NCBI GenBank assembly: GCA_030680355.1
Contig: JAUXVF010000022.1
Coordinates: forward strand, 1-64,000
DNA from: Caulobacter sp.
Lineage (GTDB): Bacteria > Pseudomonadota > Alphaproteobacteria > Caulobacterales > Caulobacteraceae
Length of the DNA: 64,000 nt
Direction: 5' to 3'
Both the position numbers and the translations under genes were made by a program. Below, one piece after another: positions 42,843 through 52,042 of this stretch; position 1 is the stretch's first letter; every line of letters starts with the position of its first letter. The notes under the pieces were generated by a model. It had not been told where the DNA came from and did not search any database. It worked only from the letters and a program-made list of their open reading frames with translations.

Positions 42843-44277
42843 ACTGTTCGCGGTACTTCCGCACGATGGCCAGCGCGAAGACGTTCAGCGCCAGGGTGAC
42901 AACAAAGAGGGTGAGGCCCAGGCCGAAAGCCGCCAGCGTCTTGGGACTGTCGAACTCCTGGTCGCCGGTCAGCAGGGTGACGATCTGCACCGTCACCGTG
43001 GTCACCGTGTCGAGGGGGTTGGCGGTCATCTTGGCCTGGAGACCGGCCGCCATGGTCACGATCATGGTTTCGCCGATGGCCCGCGACACCGCCAGCATCA
43101 GGGCGCCGACCACGCCGGGTAGCGCGGCCGGCAGGATGACCCGTTTGACCGTTTCCGACTTGGTCGCGCCCATCGCGTAGCTGCCGTCGCGCAGGCTCTG
43201 CGGCACGGCGTTGATGATGTCGTCCGACAGCGAGGAGACGAAGGGGATCAGCATGATGCCCATGACCACACCGGCGGTCAGGGCCATCTGGTTCTGGACG
43301 GTCTCGAGGTACTGACCGAGCGCGTCCATCGGGCCGCCGACCAGGAACGATCCGATCCAGTTGAAGAAGGCCCGGAAGGTCGGCCCGACGGTCAGGGCGG
43401 CGAAGAAGCCGTAGACCACCGTCGGCACGCCGGCGAGCACCTCCAGCAGCGGTTTGACCGTCGCCCGCATGGCCGGGCCGGCGTACTCCGACAGGTAGAT
43501 GGCCGAGAACAGGCCGACCGGCGCGGCCACGGCCATGCCGATCAGCATGATCAGGAAGGTGCCCGCGAACAGCGGCACTGCGCCAAAGGCGCCGGACGAG
43601 GCGACCTGGTCGGCGCGCATGGCGATCTGCGGATCCCAGCTGGTTCCCAGCAGAAACTCGAGGGGCGAGACGGCCTGGAAGAAGCGAAGGCTTTCCCAGA
43701 GCAGGGAGAGAACAATTCCAAGCGTGGTCAGAACCGCCACGGTCGAACAGGCGATCAGTAGCACGCCGGTCCAGCCTTCGACCCGGTTTCGGGCCCGGAA
43801 ATCCTTCGACAGGCGTGGAAAGGCGAGCAGAAAGCCGACCAGGGCCAGGACGCCGGCCAGGGCGAGGGCGGCGATGCGGCCGTAGGCGGTGATCTGCCGG
43901 GCCTCGGAGACCTTGGCGGCCATCGCCGCGCCCAGATCGCCCTCCCATCGCACCTCGCTGGAGGTTTCCCCGCGAGCCTCGGCCCGCGCGTCGCTCCAGA
44001 AGACCTCCTGGCGTTGCTCGGACAGCTGGGAAATGGCGGCGGGCGCCTGGGCCCGCAGCGCGGCGTCTTCCATGCGCCCGCCGAAGACGGCGAAGGCGAA
44101 CAGGATCAAGGCCGCCGGCGCGCCGGCCCACAGGGCGACCCACGCCCCGTGATAGCCGGGCAGAGAATGCAGGGAGGCTGGGGCTCCGCCCGCGAGGCGG
44201 ACCGCCCGGCGCCGGCCCAGCAGGAAGACGCCGCCGGAGAAGGCGGCGAGCAGGGCCAGGGCGACAAGTACAGTCAT
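42835..44277 (-). CDS. pstC: Phosphate ABC transporter permease PstC
   Basis: This 480-residue permease has an N-terminal extension of about 160 residues compared with E. coli PstC (319). The extension holds two extra helices and a hydrophilic stretch with 'LSEQRQEVFWSDARAEARG'. The core carries 'APVGLFSAIYLSEYA', 'LEVLAGVPTVVYGFFA' and the coupling loop 'LRDGSYAMGATKSETVKRVILP'. It is the first gene of the pstCAB-phoU-phoB run; no pstS binding protein is in the window. Confidence 0.95.
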   Translation of the reverse strand: MTVLVALALLAAFSGGVFLLGRRRAVRLAGGAPASLHSLPGYHGAWVALWAGAPAALILFAFAVFGGRMEDAALRAQAPAAISQLSEQRQEVFWSDARAEARGETSSEVRWEGDLGAAMAAKVSEARQITAYGRIAALALAGVLALVGFLLAFPRLSKDFRARNRVEGWTGVLLIACSTVAVLTTLGIVLSLLWESLRFFQAVSPLEFLLGTSWDPQIAMRADQVASSGAFGAVPLFAGTFLIMLIGMAVAAPVGLFSAIYLSEYAGPAMRATVKPLLEVLAGVPTVVYGFFAALTVGPTFRAFFNWIGSFLVGGPMDALGQYLETVQNQMALTAGVVMGIMLIPFVSSLSDDIINAVPQSLRDGSYAMGATKSETVKRVILPAALPGVVGALMLAVSRAIGETMIVTMAAGLQAKMTANPLDTVTTVTVQIVTLLTGDQEFDSPKTLAAFGLGLTLFVVTLALNVFALAIVRKYREQYD

Positions 44278-44340
44278 CGCGTTTCCGAAAAAGCGGCGGT
44301 GGGGAACGATTTGACCCTGCCCGCCCGTTGCTGCCCCTAT

Positions 44341-44370
44341 GCGACAGTTCTGTTACGCTTTTACGACAAG
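44341..44370 (-). promoter_or_regulatory. Possible Pho box before pstC
   Basis: Read on the minus strand, 'cttgtcg', 'agcgtaa' and 'actgtcg' recur with an 11-base period, as PhoB direct-repeat sites do (consensus CTGTCAT), overlapping the end of phoR and 64-93 bases before the pstC start. The match to consensus is partial. Confidence 0.25.
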
Positions 44371-45731
44371 GGCTGATCCGGCGCCGGATCAGCGGCCAGC
44401 GGGAGCCAGACCGAGAAGGTCGAGCCGCGCCCCTCGAGGCTTTCGACGGACAGGCCGCCGCGGTGCCGGTTGACGATATGTTTGACGATGGCCAGGCCCA
44501 GCCCGGTTCCCGACCGATCGCCGCTCTTCTGTCCTTCGACCCGGTAGAATCGCTCGGTCAGACGGGGCAGGGCGTCGCGCGGAATGCCCTGGCCGGAGTC
44601 GCGAACCCGCAGGACGGCGTAGTGTTCGCCGGCGTGATGGTCAGGAGTCAGCAGGGTCAGTCCGGCGCCCTCCATGTCCCGCCCCGGCGAGGCGTCGCCT
44701 GGTACGGGCGCGATGACCTCCAGGCGGATGGCCGCGTCGCCCGGCGAATATTTCAGGGCGTTCTCGACCAGATTCTGAATAACCTGGACGATCTGGTCAC
44801 GGTCGCCCTCGATGCTGGCCACGCCGCGGGGCGGGGGCGTCCAGTCGACCGTGACGCCGCGGTCACGAATCACCGGGGTCAGGGCGTCGACGACGTCGGT
44901 GACGGCCATGGACAGGTCGACGCGGCCCCGCGGCGCCACGTGCTCGTTCAGTTCGATTCGCGACAGGCTCATCAGATCGTCGATCAGCCGGGCCATGCGC
45001 TCGGCCTGGGTCTGCATGATGCCCAGGAACCGGTCGCGCGCCTCGGCGTCGTCGCGGGCGGGGCCGCGCAGGGTCTCGATGAACCCGGACAGGGAGGCCA
45101 GCGGCGTGCGCAGTTCATGACTGGCGTTGGCGAGGAAGTCGGCCCGCATGCGCTCGGCGCGGCGCAGGTCGGTCTGATCCCGCAGGGTGAGCAGCGCCAG
45201 CGGCGGTCCGTCGAGCGGCCCGGCGAGCGGCCGCGCCATGACCCGCCAGGACCGGTCCTGGGCGCCGCCGGTGTCAAAGGCGCCATGACCGGCCATGCCG
45301 CCAAACAGGGCTTCGTCCACCAGTTCGGTCACCTGGGGATTGCGAATGGCGGTGACCAGGCGGGTGTTCAGATTTTGAATGCGAAACAGCGCCCGCGCCG
45401 CAGTGTTGGCGAAAACCAGCCGGTGGTCAGCCGATTCCCCCGGTTCGCCCGCCTTGATGATCATGACCGGCTCATCGAGAATTTCGAGGATGGTCGCGTA
45501 GGGTATGGCGTCGGGAGGCGCCGCGACAACCGGGCGGACGACGGGCGCCGCCGGCGTCTCCGCCCGTCTCTGGGCGAGAAAAACGCCAAGCACCGCGATC
45601 GCGAGGCCGGCGATGACCGCCGGGCCGGTCTGGGCCTGGCCGACGGCGGCCAGAACCAGGGGCGCGGCGGCGCCGACAAGGGCGGAAAGCAGGATCGGGC
45701 GGTTCAATCTGGCCTCTGGTTCGGGAGGCAT
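44361..45731 (-). CDS. phoR: Phosphate regulon sensor histidine kinase
   Basis: This 456-residue kinase has two N-terminal membrane helices ('ILLSALVGAAAPLVLAAVG', 'AVIAGLAIAVLGVFLA'), a PAS-like region (about 75-190), phospho-acceptor His in 'ANASHELRTPLASLSG', and the ATPase boxes 'QVIQNLVENALKYSPG', 'VRDSGQGIPRDALPRL' and 'SGTGLGLAIVKHIV'. The start could also be ATG 45782, which has 'aagg' 7 bases upstream. It heads the Pho block and is divergent from the autotransporter gene. Confidence 0.93.
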   Translation of the reverse strand: MPPEPEARLNRPILLSALVGAAAPLVLAAVGQAQTGPAVIAGLAIAVLGVFLAQRRAETPAAPVVRPVVAAPPDAIPYATILEILDEPVMIIKAGEPGESADHRLVFANTAARALFRIQNLNTRLVTAIRNPQVTELVDEALFGGMAGHGAFDTGGAQDRSWRVMARPLAGPLDGPPLALLTLRDQTDLRRAERMRADFLANASHELRTPLASLSGFIETLRGPARDDAEARDRFLGIMQTQAERMARLIDDLMSLSRIELNEHVAPRGRVDLSMAVTDVVDALTPVIRDRGVTVDWTPPPRGVASIEGDRDQIVQVIQNLVENALKYSPGDAAIRLEVIAPVPGDASPGRDMEGAGLTLLTPDHHAGEHYAVLRVRDSGQGIPRDALPRLTERFYRVEGQKSGDRSGTGLGLAIVKHIVNRHRGGLSVESLEGRGSTFSVWLPLAADPAPDQPLS

Positions 45732-45911
45732 GGCGCTAAAGCCTCGATTCCAAATTTTCAACAGGCTAAGGTGCGCGGACATATGGCGCCCTTGCAGGCC
45801 TTGCGATAGACGAGGTGGGGCTCCTGGGGGTGGTTCATGACGGCTGACGCAATTTCGCCGCATCGACAGGGGACGAACGTGTCGCCGTCAAAGGTCCGGG
45901 GTATTTACTAC

Positions 45912-48900
45912 ATGTTTCGCAAGCGTCTGGTCGCCTCTGTCGCCGCCGCCCCTCTTCTGCTCTTCGCCAGCCAGGCGTTGGCGGAGATCGTCATCACCGA
46001 CACCAAGACCACGCCGGTGCTGACCAGCACGGGCGCGGACACGGTCCGGATCAGCACAACGGGCAAGATCAATCCGACCGCCACCGCGGGCGGCGGATCG
46101 CTGATCGTCGACAGCAGCCACAGCGTCATCAACGAAGGCGCGATCGCCACCCGCGACATCAACGGGACCGCCGGCATCCTGGTGAACGGCGGCGTCACCG
46201 CCGATGTCACCAACAAGGGCACGATCACGGTCGACGAGGTCTACACCGACAGCGATACTGACGGTGACGGCGATCTCGACGGCGCCTTCGCTGAAGGCAC
46301 GGGGCGTTACGGCATCCGCGTGACCGGGGCGGGGACCTACACCGGCGCCATCTTCAACGACGTCGCCGCCAACATCACCGTTCACGGCAACAATTCGGCC
46401 GGCATCAGTGTCGAGAGCCCGCTCGTGGGCACGGTGCACAACCGTGGCGCCATCGTGGTGCTCGGCGACAATTCCTATGGCGTCCGGATCGCGCCGACCG
46501 CGCCGGTCACCGGCGACGTCAAGGTCCGCGGCACCGTCAGCGTCGTGGGCGAAAACGCCGTCGGTGTGGCCGTCGACAGCGACGTCAGCGGCCAGGTCCT
46601 GATCCAGGGCGCGATTTCGGCGCGTGGCTATCGCTATGCGACCCGCCCCTCGACCGTCGAAGCCCGCACCAACCTTGAAGCGGACGACAAGCTCCAGGGC
46701 GGTCCGGCCGTCCGCGTGACCGGCAACGTCGCCGGCGGCATCCTGCTCGACACGCCGCCCGCCAATCTCGACGCCAACAACGACGACGAGGACGCCGACG
46801 GCATCGCCGACGCGTCCGAGGGGTCGGCCGTGCTGTCCGTCCAGGGGTCCGCTCCGGCGTTGCTCGTCGGATCGGACACGGCCAACACGACCATCGGCGT
46901 GGTCGGGGCCGGCGATCTGGCCTACGGCATGGTGATCCGCGGTTCGATCACCAGCGAAGGCATTCTCGACGACAAGTCCGCCACCGGCGTCCAGATCGGC
47001 GGCAACGGCGGCTTCACCACCACCGTCACAGGCGGCATGCGCCTGGACGGGCTGATCAGCGCCCAGTCCTACAACGCCGAGGCCCAGGGCCTGCACCTGA
47101 AGGCGGGCGCCAATGTCGACACCCTGTGGAACAAGGGCGTCATTGTCGGCCTTTCCACGTCGACCTCCGCGCCGCTGGCCACCGAGTCGTCGTACAATGT
47201 CCGCGGCGTCCGCATCGACTCCGGCGCGACGATCAACACCATTCGCAACGGCGGCAACATCACCGCCGCCGTCAACGGCGAGAAGAGCAACGCCATCGCC
47301 ATTCAGGACCTCAGCGGCACGCTGGGTCTGATCGAGAACAGCGGCACGATCGCCGCCCGCATCACCGCCACCGACGACTCCGAAGATACCGACGACGCCG
47401 ACTTCGATCCGACCAACGAACAGATCGTCGGCCGAGCGATCGCCATTGATGTCCGGGCCGCAACCGGTGATGTCACCGTCCGCCAGTACGGCATCATCGA
47501 CGGCGACGATGACGGCGACGCCACGACGGTGGATCCCGATGCGGACGGCGACGGCGTCGACGACGCCGACGAACCGATCCTGGTCGGCGACGTCCTGTTC
47601 GGCGCGGGCAACGATACGTTCGACCTTCAGAACGGCACCTTCTATGGCACGGTCGAATTCGGCGCCGGGGCCGACACCTACAATATCTCGGGCGGCGCTG
47701 AAGCGCGCGGCGCCATCACCGACAGCGACGGCCAGCTGTCGCTCAACATCACCAACGGCAAGCTTACGGTCACCAGCACGGCGGTGATTGACGCCACCTC
47801 GGTGACCATGGGCGCCAACGGCGCGCTGATCGTGACCGCCGACCCCGGAACCGGGACCAACACGCGATTCGACGTGGCCACGGCCAACCTCGCCACCGGC
47901 GCCAAGATCGGCCTTGAACTCAAGGGTCTGATCAGCGGCCCCGAGCGGTACATCGTCATTCACACCGATACGCCGGCGGGCCTGACGGCCGGCGTTCTCA
48001 GCCAGGAGCTGCTCGGCAGCGCGCCCTATCTGATGGTCGCCCAGGCCGGCGCCGATACGGCGACCGGGGATGTCTATCTGGACGTCCGCCGCCGGACCGC
48101 CACGGAAATGAGCCTGACCGGCAGCAACGCGCTGGCGCTGGACGCCGTCTATGAGGCTCTGGGCGGCGACACCGGCGTGCGTGACGCCTTCCTGAGCGCC
48201 ACCGACCGGTCCAGTTTCGTGTCGCTCTACCAGCAGATGCTGCCCGACCAGGGCGATGGCGTGTTCTCGGCGATCGACTCCCTGACCACGACCGTGTCGC
48301 GCCTGACCGGAACCCGTCCGGACCTGCGTCAGCGCTACGGCCCCGACAGTTTCTGGATGCAGGAAATCAACGTCCAGGTGATGCGTGACGCCGGCGTCTC
48401 GATGGGATCGGAGACCAAGGCCTTCGGCTTTGTCGGCGGCTACGAGAGCATGGGCGCCGACGGCGGCGCCCTTGGCGCGACCCTGGCCTTCATGAACGCC
48501 GAGGAGCGCGACGACGTCGCGCAGGTCGGCGAGGAAACCAACGTCTCCCTGCTCGAGGCTGGCCTCTACTGGCGCCGGTCAGTGGGCGGCTGGCTGTTCA
48601 GCGCGCGCGGCAGCGGCGGTTACGCCTGGTTCGAGGGCAACCGGGTGTTCACCGCCCCCAGCGCCAGCCTGATCCGCGAATCGGAAGCCAAATGGAGCGG
48701 CGTCACCGGCGCCGCCAGCGCCAGCGTCGCCTACGAGGCCAGGGCCGGCCGCTATTTCGTGCGGCCGCGGATGAGCGTCGACTATCTCTACATGAGCGAA
48801 GGTTCGCGTCAGGAAACCGGCGGCCAGGACGCCTTCAACCTGTACCTGGAAGACCGTACGAGCAGCCGCCTGACGGGTACGGCCGAGGTGGCCTTCGGCG

Positions 48901-49172
48901 CGACCTTTGGCCGGGAACTGTGGTGGCGGCCTGAAGTGCGGCTCGGCTATCGCCAGAACCTGTCGGGCGAGATGGGCGACACCATCTTCCGCTTCAAGAG
49001 CGGCCAGCTCGTCACCCTGCCGGGTTCGGCGACCACCGACGGCGCCGTGATCTTTGGCCTGTCCCTGAAGGCCGGCACGCCGATGTCCTACGTGGCCATG
49101 GAGGCGGAGTACGAAACCGCCGACGGCGAGGACCGCTACAACCTGCAGCTGGCCGGCCGGATGATGTTCTAG
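45912..49172 (+). CDS. Type Va-like autotransporter with calcium-type repeats
   Basis: This 1086-residue protein has the signal peptide 'MFRKRLVASVAAAPLLLFASQALA', a long beta-helical passenger (to about residue 800) of N-G-T/G-I repeats such as 'VTNKGTITV', 'VHNRGAIVVLG' and 'IENSGTIAARI', then an autotransporter barrel (about 810-1086) ending in 'LAGRMMF'. Three Asp-rich inserts resemble thrombospondin type 3 calcium repeats at about 113-125 ('DSDTDGDGDLDG'), 287-305 and 530-555 ('DPDADGDGVDDADE'). ATG 45912 starts the signal peptide; an upstream ATG at 45837 is possible. A surface adhesin is the likely role. Confidence 0.9.
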   Translation: MFRKRLVASVAAAPLLLFASQALAEIVITDTKTTPVLTSTGADTVRISTTGKINPTATAGGGSLIVDSSHSVINEGAIATRDINGTAGILVNGGVTADVTNKGTITVDEVYTDSDTDGDGDLDGAFAEGTGRYGIRVTGAGTYTGAIFNDVAANITVHGNNSAGISVESPLVGTVHNRGAIVVLGDNSYGVRIAPTAPVTGDVKVRGTVSVVGENAVGVAVDSDVSGQVLIQGAISARGYRYATRPSTVEARTNLEADDKLQGGPAVRVTGNVAGGILLDTPPANLDANNDDEDADGIADASEGSAVLSVQGSAPALLVGSDTANTTIGVVGAGDLAYGMVIRGSITSEGILDDKSATGVQIGGNGGFTTTVTGGMRLDGLISAQSYNAEAQGLHLKAGANVDTLWNKGVIVGLSTSTSAPLATESSYNVRGVRIDSGATINTIRNGGNITAAVNGEKSNAIAIQDLSGTLGLIENSGTIAARITATDDSEDTDDADFDPTNEQIVGRAIAIDVRAATGDVTVRQYGIIDGDDDGDATTVDPDADGDGVDDADEPILVGDVLFGAGNDTFDLQNGTFYGTVEFGAGADTYNISGGAEARGAITDSDGQLSLNITNGKLTVTSTAVIDATSVTMGANGALIVTADPGTGTNTRFDVATANLATGAKIGLELKGLISGPERYIVIHTDTPAGLTAGVLSQELLGSAPYLMVAQAGADTATGDVYLDVRRRTATEMSLTGSNALALDAVYEALGGDTGVRDAFLSATDRSSFVSLYQQMLPDQGDGVFSAIDSLTTTVSRLTGTRPDLRQRYGPDSFWMQEINVQVMRDAGVSMGSETKAFGFVGGYESMGADGGALGATLAFMNAEERDDVAQVGEETNVSLLEAGLYWRRSVGGWLFSARGSGGYAWFEGNRVFTAPSASLIRESEAKWSGVTGAASASVAYEARAGRYFVRPRMSVDYLYMSEGSRQETGGQDAFNLYLEDRTSSRLTGTAEVAFGATFGRELWWRPEVRLGYRQNLSGEMGDTIFRFKSGQLVTLPGSATTDGAVIFGLSLKAGTPMSYVAMEAEYETADGEDRYNLQLAGRMMF

Positions 49173-49184
49173 CCCCGCGGGGCT
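49171..49184 (+). terminator. Short palindrome at the autotransporter stop
   Basis: 'agccccgcggggct' is a perfect 14-base palindrome that begins within the stop codon. It could form a short hairpin; no T-run follows. Confidence 0.3.
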
Positions 49185-49254
49185 TCAACCCACCGGCCGG
49201 AACCTGATCGCGCGCGCCTTCGTTTTCAAGGCGTGTGACGATGGGGAGGCCGCT

Positions 49255-49524
49255 GTGATCGACAGACTGTGGTTCGATGTGATCGGCGGCGCGGCCGCGG
49301 TCTGTTCCATGACCAGTTTCGCCCCGCAGATCCTCAAGATCTGGCGCGAACGGGACGCGTCGTCCGTCTCGCTGCGCATGTTCGTCCTGACGGTGACGGG
49401 CTTTTCCCTCTGGACCGCCTACGGCGTCATGCTCGGGAGCTGGCCGGTGGTCGCCTCCAACGCGGTCTGTCTGGCCATGAGCGGCGGCGTCCTGGCCCTC
49501 AAATGCCGGTTCAGAGACGGTTAA
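49255..49524 (+). CDS. SemiSWEET-type PQ-loop transporter
   Basis: This 89-residue protein has three membrane helices, the bacterial half-SWEET size that works as a dimer. Pro24-Gln25 in 'SFAPQILKIWRERDASSVSL' is the PQ motif. 'GFSLWTAYGVMLGSWPVVASN' forms the next two helices. It would move sugars along their gradient in the inner membrane. GTG start with 'gggagg' just upstream. Confidence 0.9.
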   Translation: MIDRLWFDVIGGAAAVCSMTSFAPQILKIWRERDASSVSLRMFVLTVTGFSLWTAYGVMLGSWPVVASNAVCLAMSGGVLALKCRFRDG

Positions 49525-49572
49525 CCACGCCTCCTAACCCTCCCTACACCGCCGCGACCCATAGTTCGGGAT

Positions 49573-50355
49573 ATGGACCTGTTCGCCCCTGAACTTCGCC
49601 TCCGCCTGCTTGGCGGCGTCATTGACCCGGTAACGCCCGCAGAAATGCTGGCGGCGATGGGCGTCTTCGTGGCCGGCGGCGGCACCGCCGTGATCGCCAG
49701 CCACAACAGCCACAGCCTGTTTCTGCAGCGCCGCACGCCGGCCCTGAAGGCCTATTTCGAGGACGCCGATCTGATCCAGATCGACAGTCTTCCGATGCTG
49801 CTCTGGGGCCGGCTTCTGGGCCTCAAGGTCGGCCGCGAACATCGCTCCGCCTACAGCGACTGGCGCGACGCCTTCTGGAGTCTGGCCCGCGACCGCCAAC
49901 TTAGGGTCTTCCATGTCGGCGGCGTCCCGGGCGTCGGCGAGCGCGCGGCCGCCGAAATCCGCAAGAGTTTCGCCGGGGTCAATCTGGCCGTCCATGAGGG
50001 CTATTTCGACGTCGACCCGCAGAGCGCCGACAGCCGCGCCCTGCGCAGGGACATCGCCGCCTTCGACCCCGACATCATCCTGGTCGGCATGGGCATGCCT
50101 CGCCAGGAAGCCTGGATCGCCGCCAACCGGCATCTGATCGGTCGCGGCGTTTTCCTGTCGGTCGGCGTCGCCTTTGACTATGAGGCGGGCGACGTCGCCG
50201 CCGCGCCGCGCTGGGCGGGACGTCTGGGCGCCGAACGCATCCACCGGCTGCTGTCGCAACCGCGTCGCCTTCTGGTCCGCTATCTGGTCGAGCCCTGGTT
50301 CCTGACTCCCGCCGCCCTGGCCGACCTTGGCGCATGGTTTAGCCGCCGGGCTTGA
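49573..50355 (+). CDS. WecG/TagA/CpsF family glycosyltransferase (GT26)
   Basis: This 260-residue GT26 enzyme shows 'ASHNSHSLFLQRRTPALKAYFE', 'ADLIQIDSLPMLLWGRLLG', 'RVFHVGGVPGVGERAA', 'PDIILVGMGMPRQEAWIAANRHLI' and 'SVGVAFDYEAGDVAAAPRWAGRLGAERIHRLL'. It transfers a sugar onto a lipid-linked acceptor at the inner membrane. From memory, Caulobacter HfsJ, the holdfast enzyme blocked by HfiA, is of this family; orthology is unproven here. No other polysaccharide genes are adjacent. Confidence 0.88.
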   Translation: MDLFAPELRLRLLGGVIDPVTPAEMLAAMGVFVAGGGTAVIASHNSHSLFLQRRTPALKAYFEDADLIQIDSLPMLLWGRLLGLKVGREHRSAYSDWRDAFWSLARDRQLRVFHVGGVPGVGERAAAEIRKSFAGVNLAVHEGYFDVDPQSADSRALRRDIAAFDPDIILVGMGMPRQEAWIAANRHLIGRGVFLSVGVAFDYEAGDVAAAPRWAGRLGAERIHRLLSQPRRLLVRYLVEPWFLTPAALADLGAWFSRRA

Positions 50356-50406
50356 TCGGGGCCCGCCGGCGCCGCCATCCTGTCGCCGTCAACCCGGAGC
50401 GCCGCC

Positions 50407-51147
50407 ATGATCGAACGCCAGGTCGACATCCCCACGCGGGATGGCGCCGCCACCACCTTTATCGTCCATCCGGACCGGGACGGGCCGCATCCGGTCATTC
50501 TGTTCTTCATGGACGCGCCGGCCATCCGCGAGGAGTTGCGCGACATGGCCCGCCGGCTGGCGACCAGCGGCTACTATGTGATGCTGCCCAACCTCTACTA
50601 CCGCGCCGGGGTCATGGAACTGGGCGTCCTGTCGCCGGACCCTGAAGATCCGGGTCGCCAGCGGATGGTGGCGCTGATGAACGGCCTGTCGATCGCCATG
50701 GTCATGGACGACGCCGAGGCCCTGATCGCCTTCGCCGACGCCGATCCGGCCGCCCGGCAGGGCGCGATCGGCGCGCTGGGCTACTGCATGAGCGGCCAGT
50801 TCGCCATCAACGCCGCGGCCCGGTTCCGCGACCGCGTGGCCGCCGCCGCCTCGATCCACGGCACCTATCTGATGACCGATCAGCCCGACAGCCCGCACCT
50901 GTCGGCCCGGGCGACGGACGCGCAGCTCTATTTCGCCTGCGCGGAAATCGACAGCTGGCTGCCGCTGGAAACCGTGACGGCCTTGCGCGAAGACCTTGCC
51001 GCACACGGGGTCGCGGCCGAGGTGGAGCTCTATCCGGGCCTCCGGCACGGCTTTGTGTTTCCCCAGCGCCCGGCCTACGACAAGGCGGGGGCCGAACGGC
51101 ACTGGAACCGGATCCTGGCCCTGTTCCAGCGCCGGCTGCAGGGATAG
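50407..51147 (+). CDS. Dienelactone hydrolase family protein
   Basis: This 246-residue alpha/beta hydrolase has its nucleophile Cys127 in 'GALGYCMSGQFA', the dienelactone hydrolase G-x-C-x-G elbow. The His of the triad is in 'YPGLRHGFVFPQ' and Asp is near 'EIDSWLPLE'. It hydrolyses lactones or esters; the substrate is not known. It is a single gene. Confidence 0.9.
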   Translation: MIERQVDIPTRDGAATTFIVHPDRDGPHPVILFFMDAPAIREELRDMARRLATSGYYVMLPNLYYRAGVMELGVLSPDPEDPGRQRMVALMNGLSIAMVMDDAEALIAFADADPAARQGAIGALGYCMSGQFAINAAARFRDRVAAAASIHGTYLMTDQPDSPHLSARATDAQLYFACAEIDSWLPLETVTALREDLAAHGVAAEVELYPGLRHGFVFPQRPAYDKAGAERHWNRILALFQRRLQG

Positions 51148-51270
51148 CGGCCGGCCGCCGACGGCCCCGATCGGCCGCTCCCGGACAAAATTCGGGAACC
51201 GATTGGATCAAGCGGGGGTTTTGAGGTATACAAAGCCGGTCGAATATCGAATTGGTTCGGTTGCTGTCTT

Positions 51271-51292
51271 CGCTTGCTCTTCGGAGCGAGCG
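51271..51292 (+). other. UUCG-tetraloop hairpin in a 230-base leader
   Basis: A 9-bp stem (cgcttgctc/gagcgagcg, one G-T pair) is capped by TTCG. It lies about 85 bases before the small-protein gene at 51378, within a leader that also includes 'ttgaggtatacaaagccgg'. It may be a structured 5' untranslated region or a terminator for the hydrolase. Confidence 0.4.
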
Positions 51293-51377
51293 CCCGGGCC
51301 TGCCTCGATCCTTTCCGAAATTTTGACCAGATGCTCCAGTCGGGGCGTGTGAACTTCAACAGATACTGACTGCGACC

Positions 51378-51611
51378 ATGTCCACTGTACAACGCGCCTA
51401 CGCCTTGGCCCGCTCGGGTCAGTTCTCCGATGTCGACGTCCTCAAGGACCGGCTGAAAGCGGACGGCTATCGCGCGGTTGACGCTCTGCTGGCGGCGCGC
51501 TCGATCCGCAAGCATCTGGAGGCGATCTGCGCCGCCACCTTCAAACCCGTGGAGCCTCCCGAGGCGCCCGCTGAAGCCCCTGCCGAAACCCCCGCTACGC
51601 CCACCGAGTGA
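51378..51611 (+). CDS. Small conserved-looking protein, function unknown
   Basis: This 77-residue protein has a folded-looking N-terminal part, 'STVQRAYALARSGQFSDVDVLKDRLKADG', 'AVDALLAARSIRKHLEAICAATF', followed by a Pro/Ala/Glu tail. It is helical and amphipathic. I do not recognise a named family. It is followed by a DUF6481-type and two other small genes on the same strand. Confidence 0.7.
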   Translation: MSTVQRAYALARSGQFSDVDVLKDRLKADGYRAVDALLAARSIRKHLEAICAATFKPVEPPEAPAEAPAETPATPTE

Positions 51612-51644
51612 TCTGCCGGCGTCGCCCGCACTATCGAAAGCTGC

Positions 51645-52004
51645 ATGAACGATATTCCCAACACCGGCTTCGCTGACCGTCTCAAGACGGCTGCTGAAGC
51701 CAAGAAAGCCCTTCTCGCCAAACTCAAGCCCAAGGCCGCGGTCGTCGATCCGCTGTTCACAGAGCGCGCCGCCATGCGCCAGGCCGAGCTCGACAGAGTG
51801 CGCGAGGAACGCGCCGCCGCCCGCGCCGCCGCCAAACAGGCCGTTGCCGATTCCGAAGAGGCTGTCCGTCAGGCCGCCGCCGAGGTCGAGGCCGCCGCGC
51901 TCGAGGCCAAACGGGGTGAGCGCAAGGAGCGCAAGGCCCTGACCAAGGCCGAGGCCAAGGCCGCTCGTGACGCCCGCTACGCTGCCCGCAAGGCGCGCAA
52001 GTAA
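51645..52004 (+). CDS. DUF6481-type Ala/Lys-rich protein
   Basis: This 119-residue coiled-coil protein starts 'TGFADRLKTAAEAKKALLAKLK' and has a long Ala/Arg/Glu/Lys helix (about 40-105) and the basic end 'AARDARYAARKARK'. This matches the DUF6481 family of alphaproteobacteria, of unknown function. It is probably nucleic-acid or stress related, judging only from charge. Confidence 0.8.
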   Translation: MNDIPNTGFADRLKTAAEAKKALLAKLKPKAAVVDPLFTERAAMRQAELDRVREERAAARAAAKQAVADSEEAVRQAAAEVEAAALEAKRGERKERKALTKAEAKAARDARYAARKARK

Positions 52005-52042
52005 CCCACCCGCGTCCCTGACGCCGAAAGGAGATCGCCGGT

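Noticed and set aside
49521..49540. CtrA box (ttaacc...taacc) before the GT26 gene
   Set aside because: The half-sites are spaced 2 bases off the TTAA-N7-TTAA rule, and the first overlaps a stop codon.
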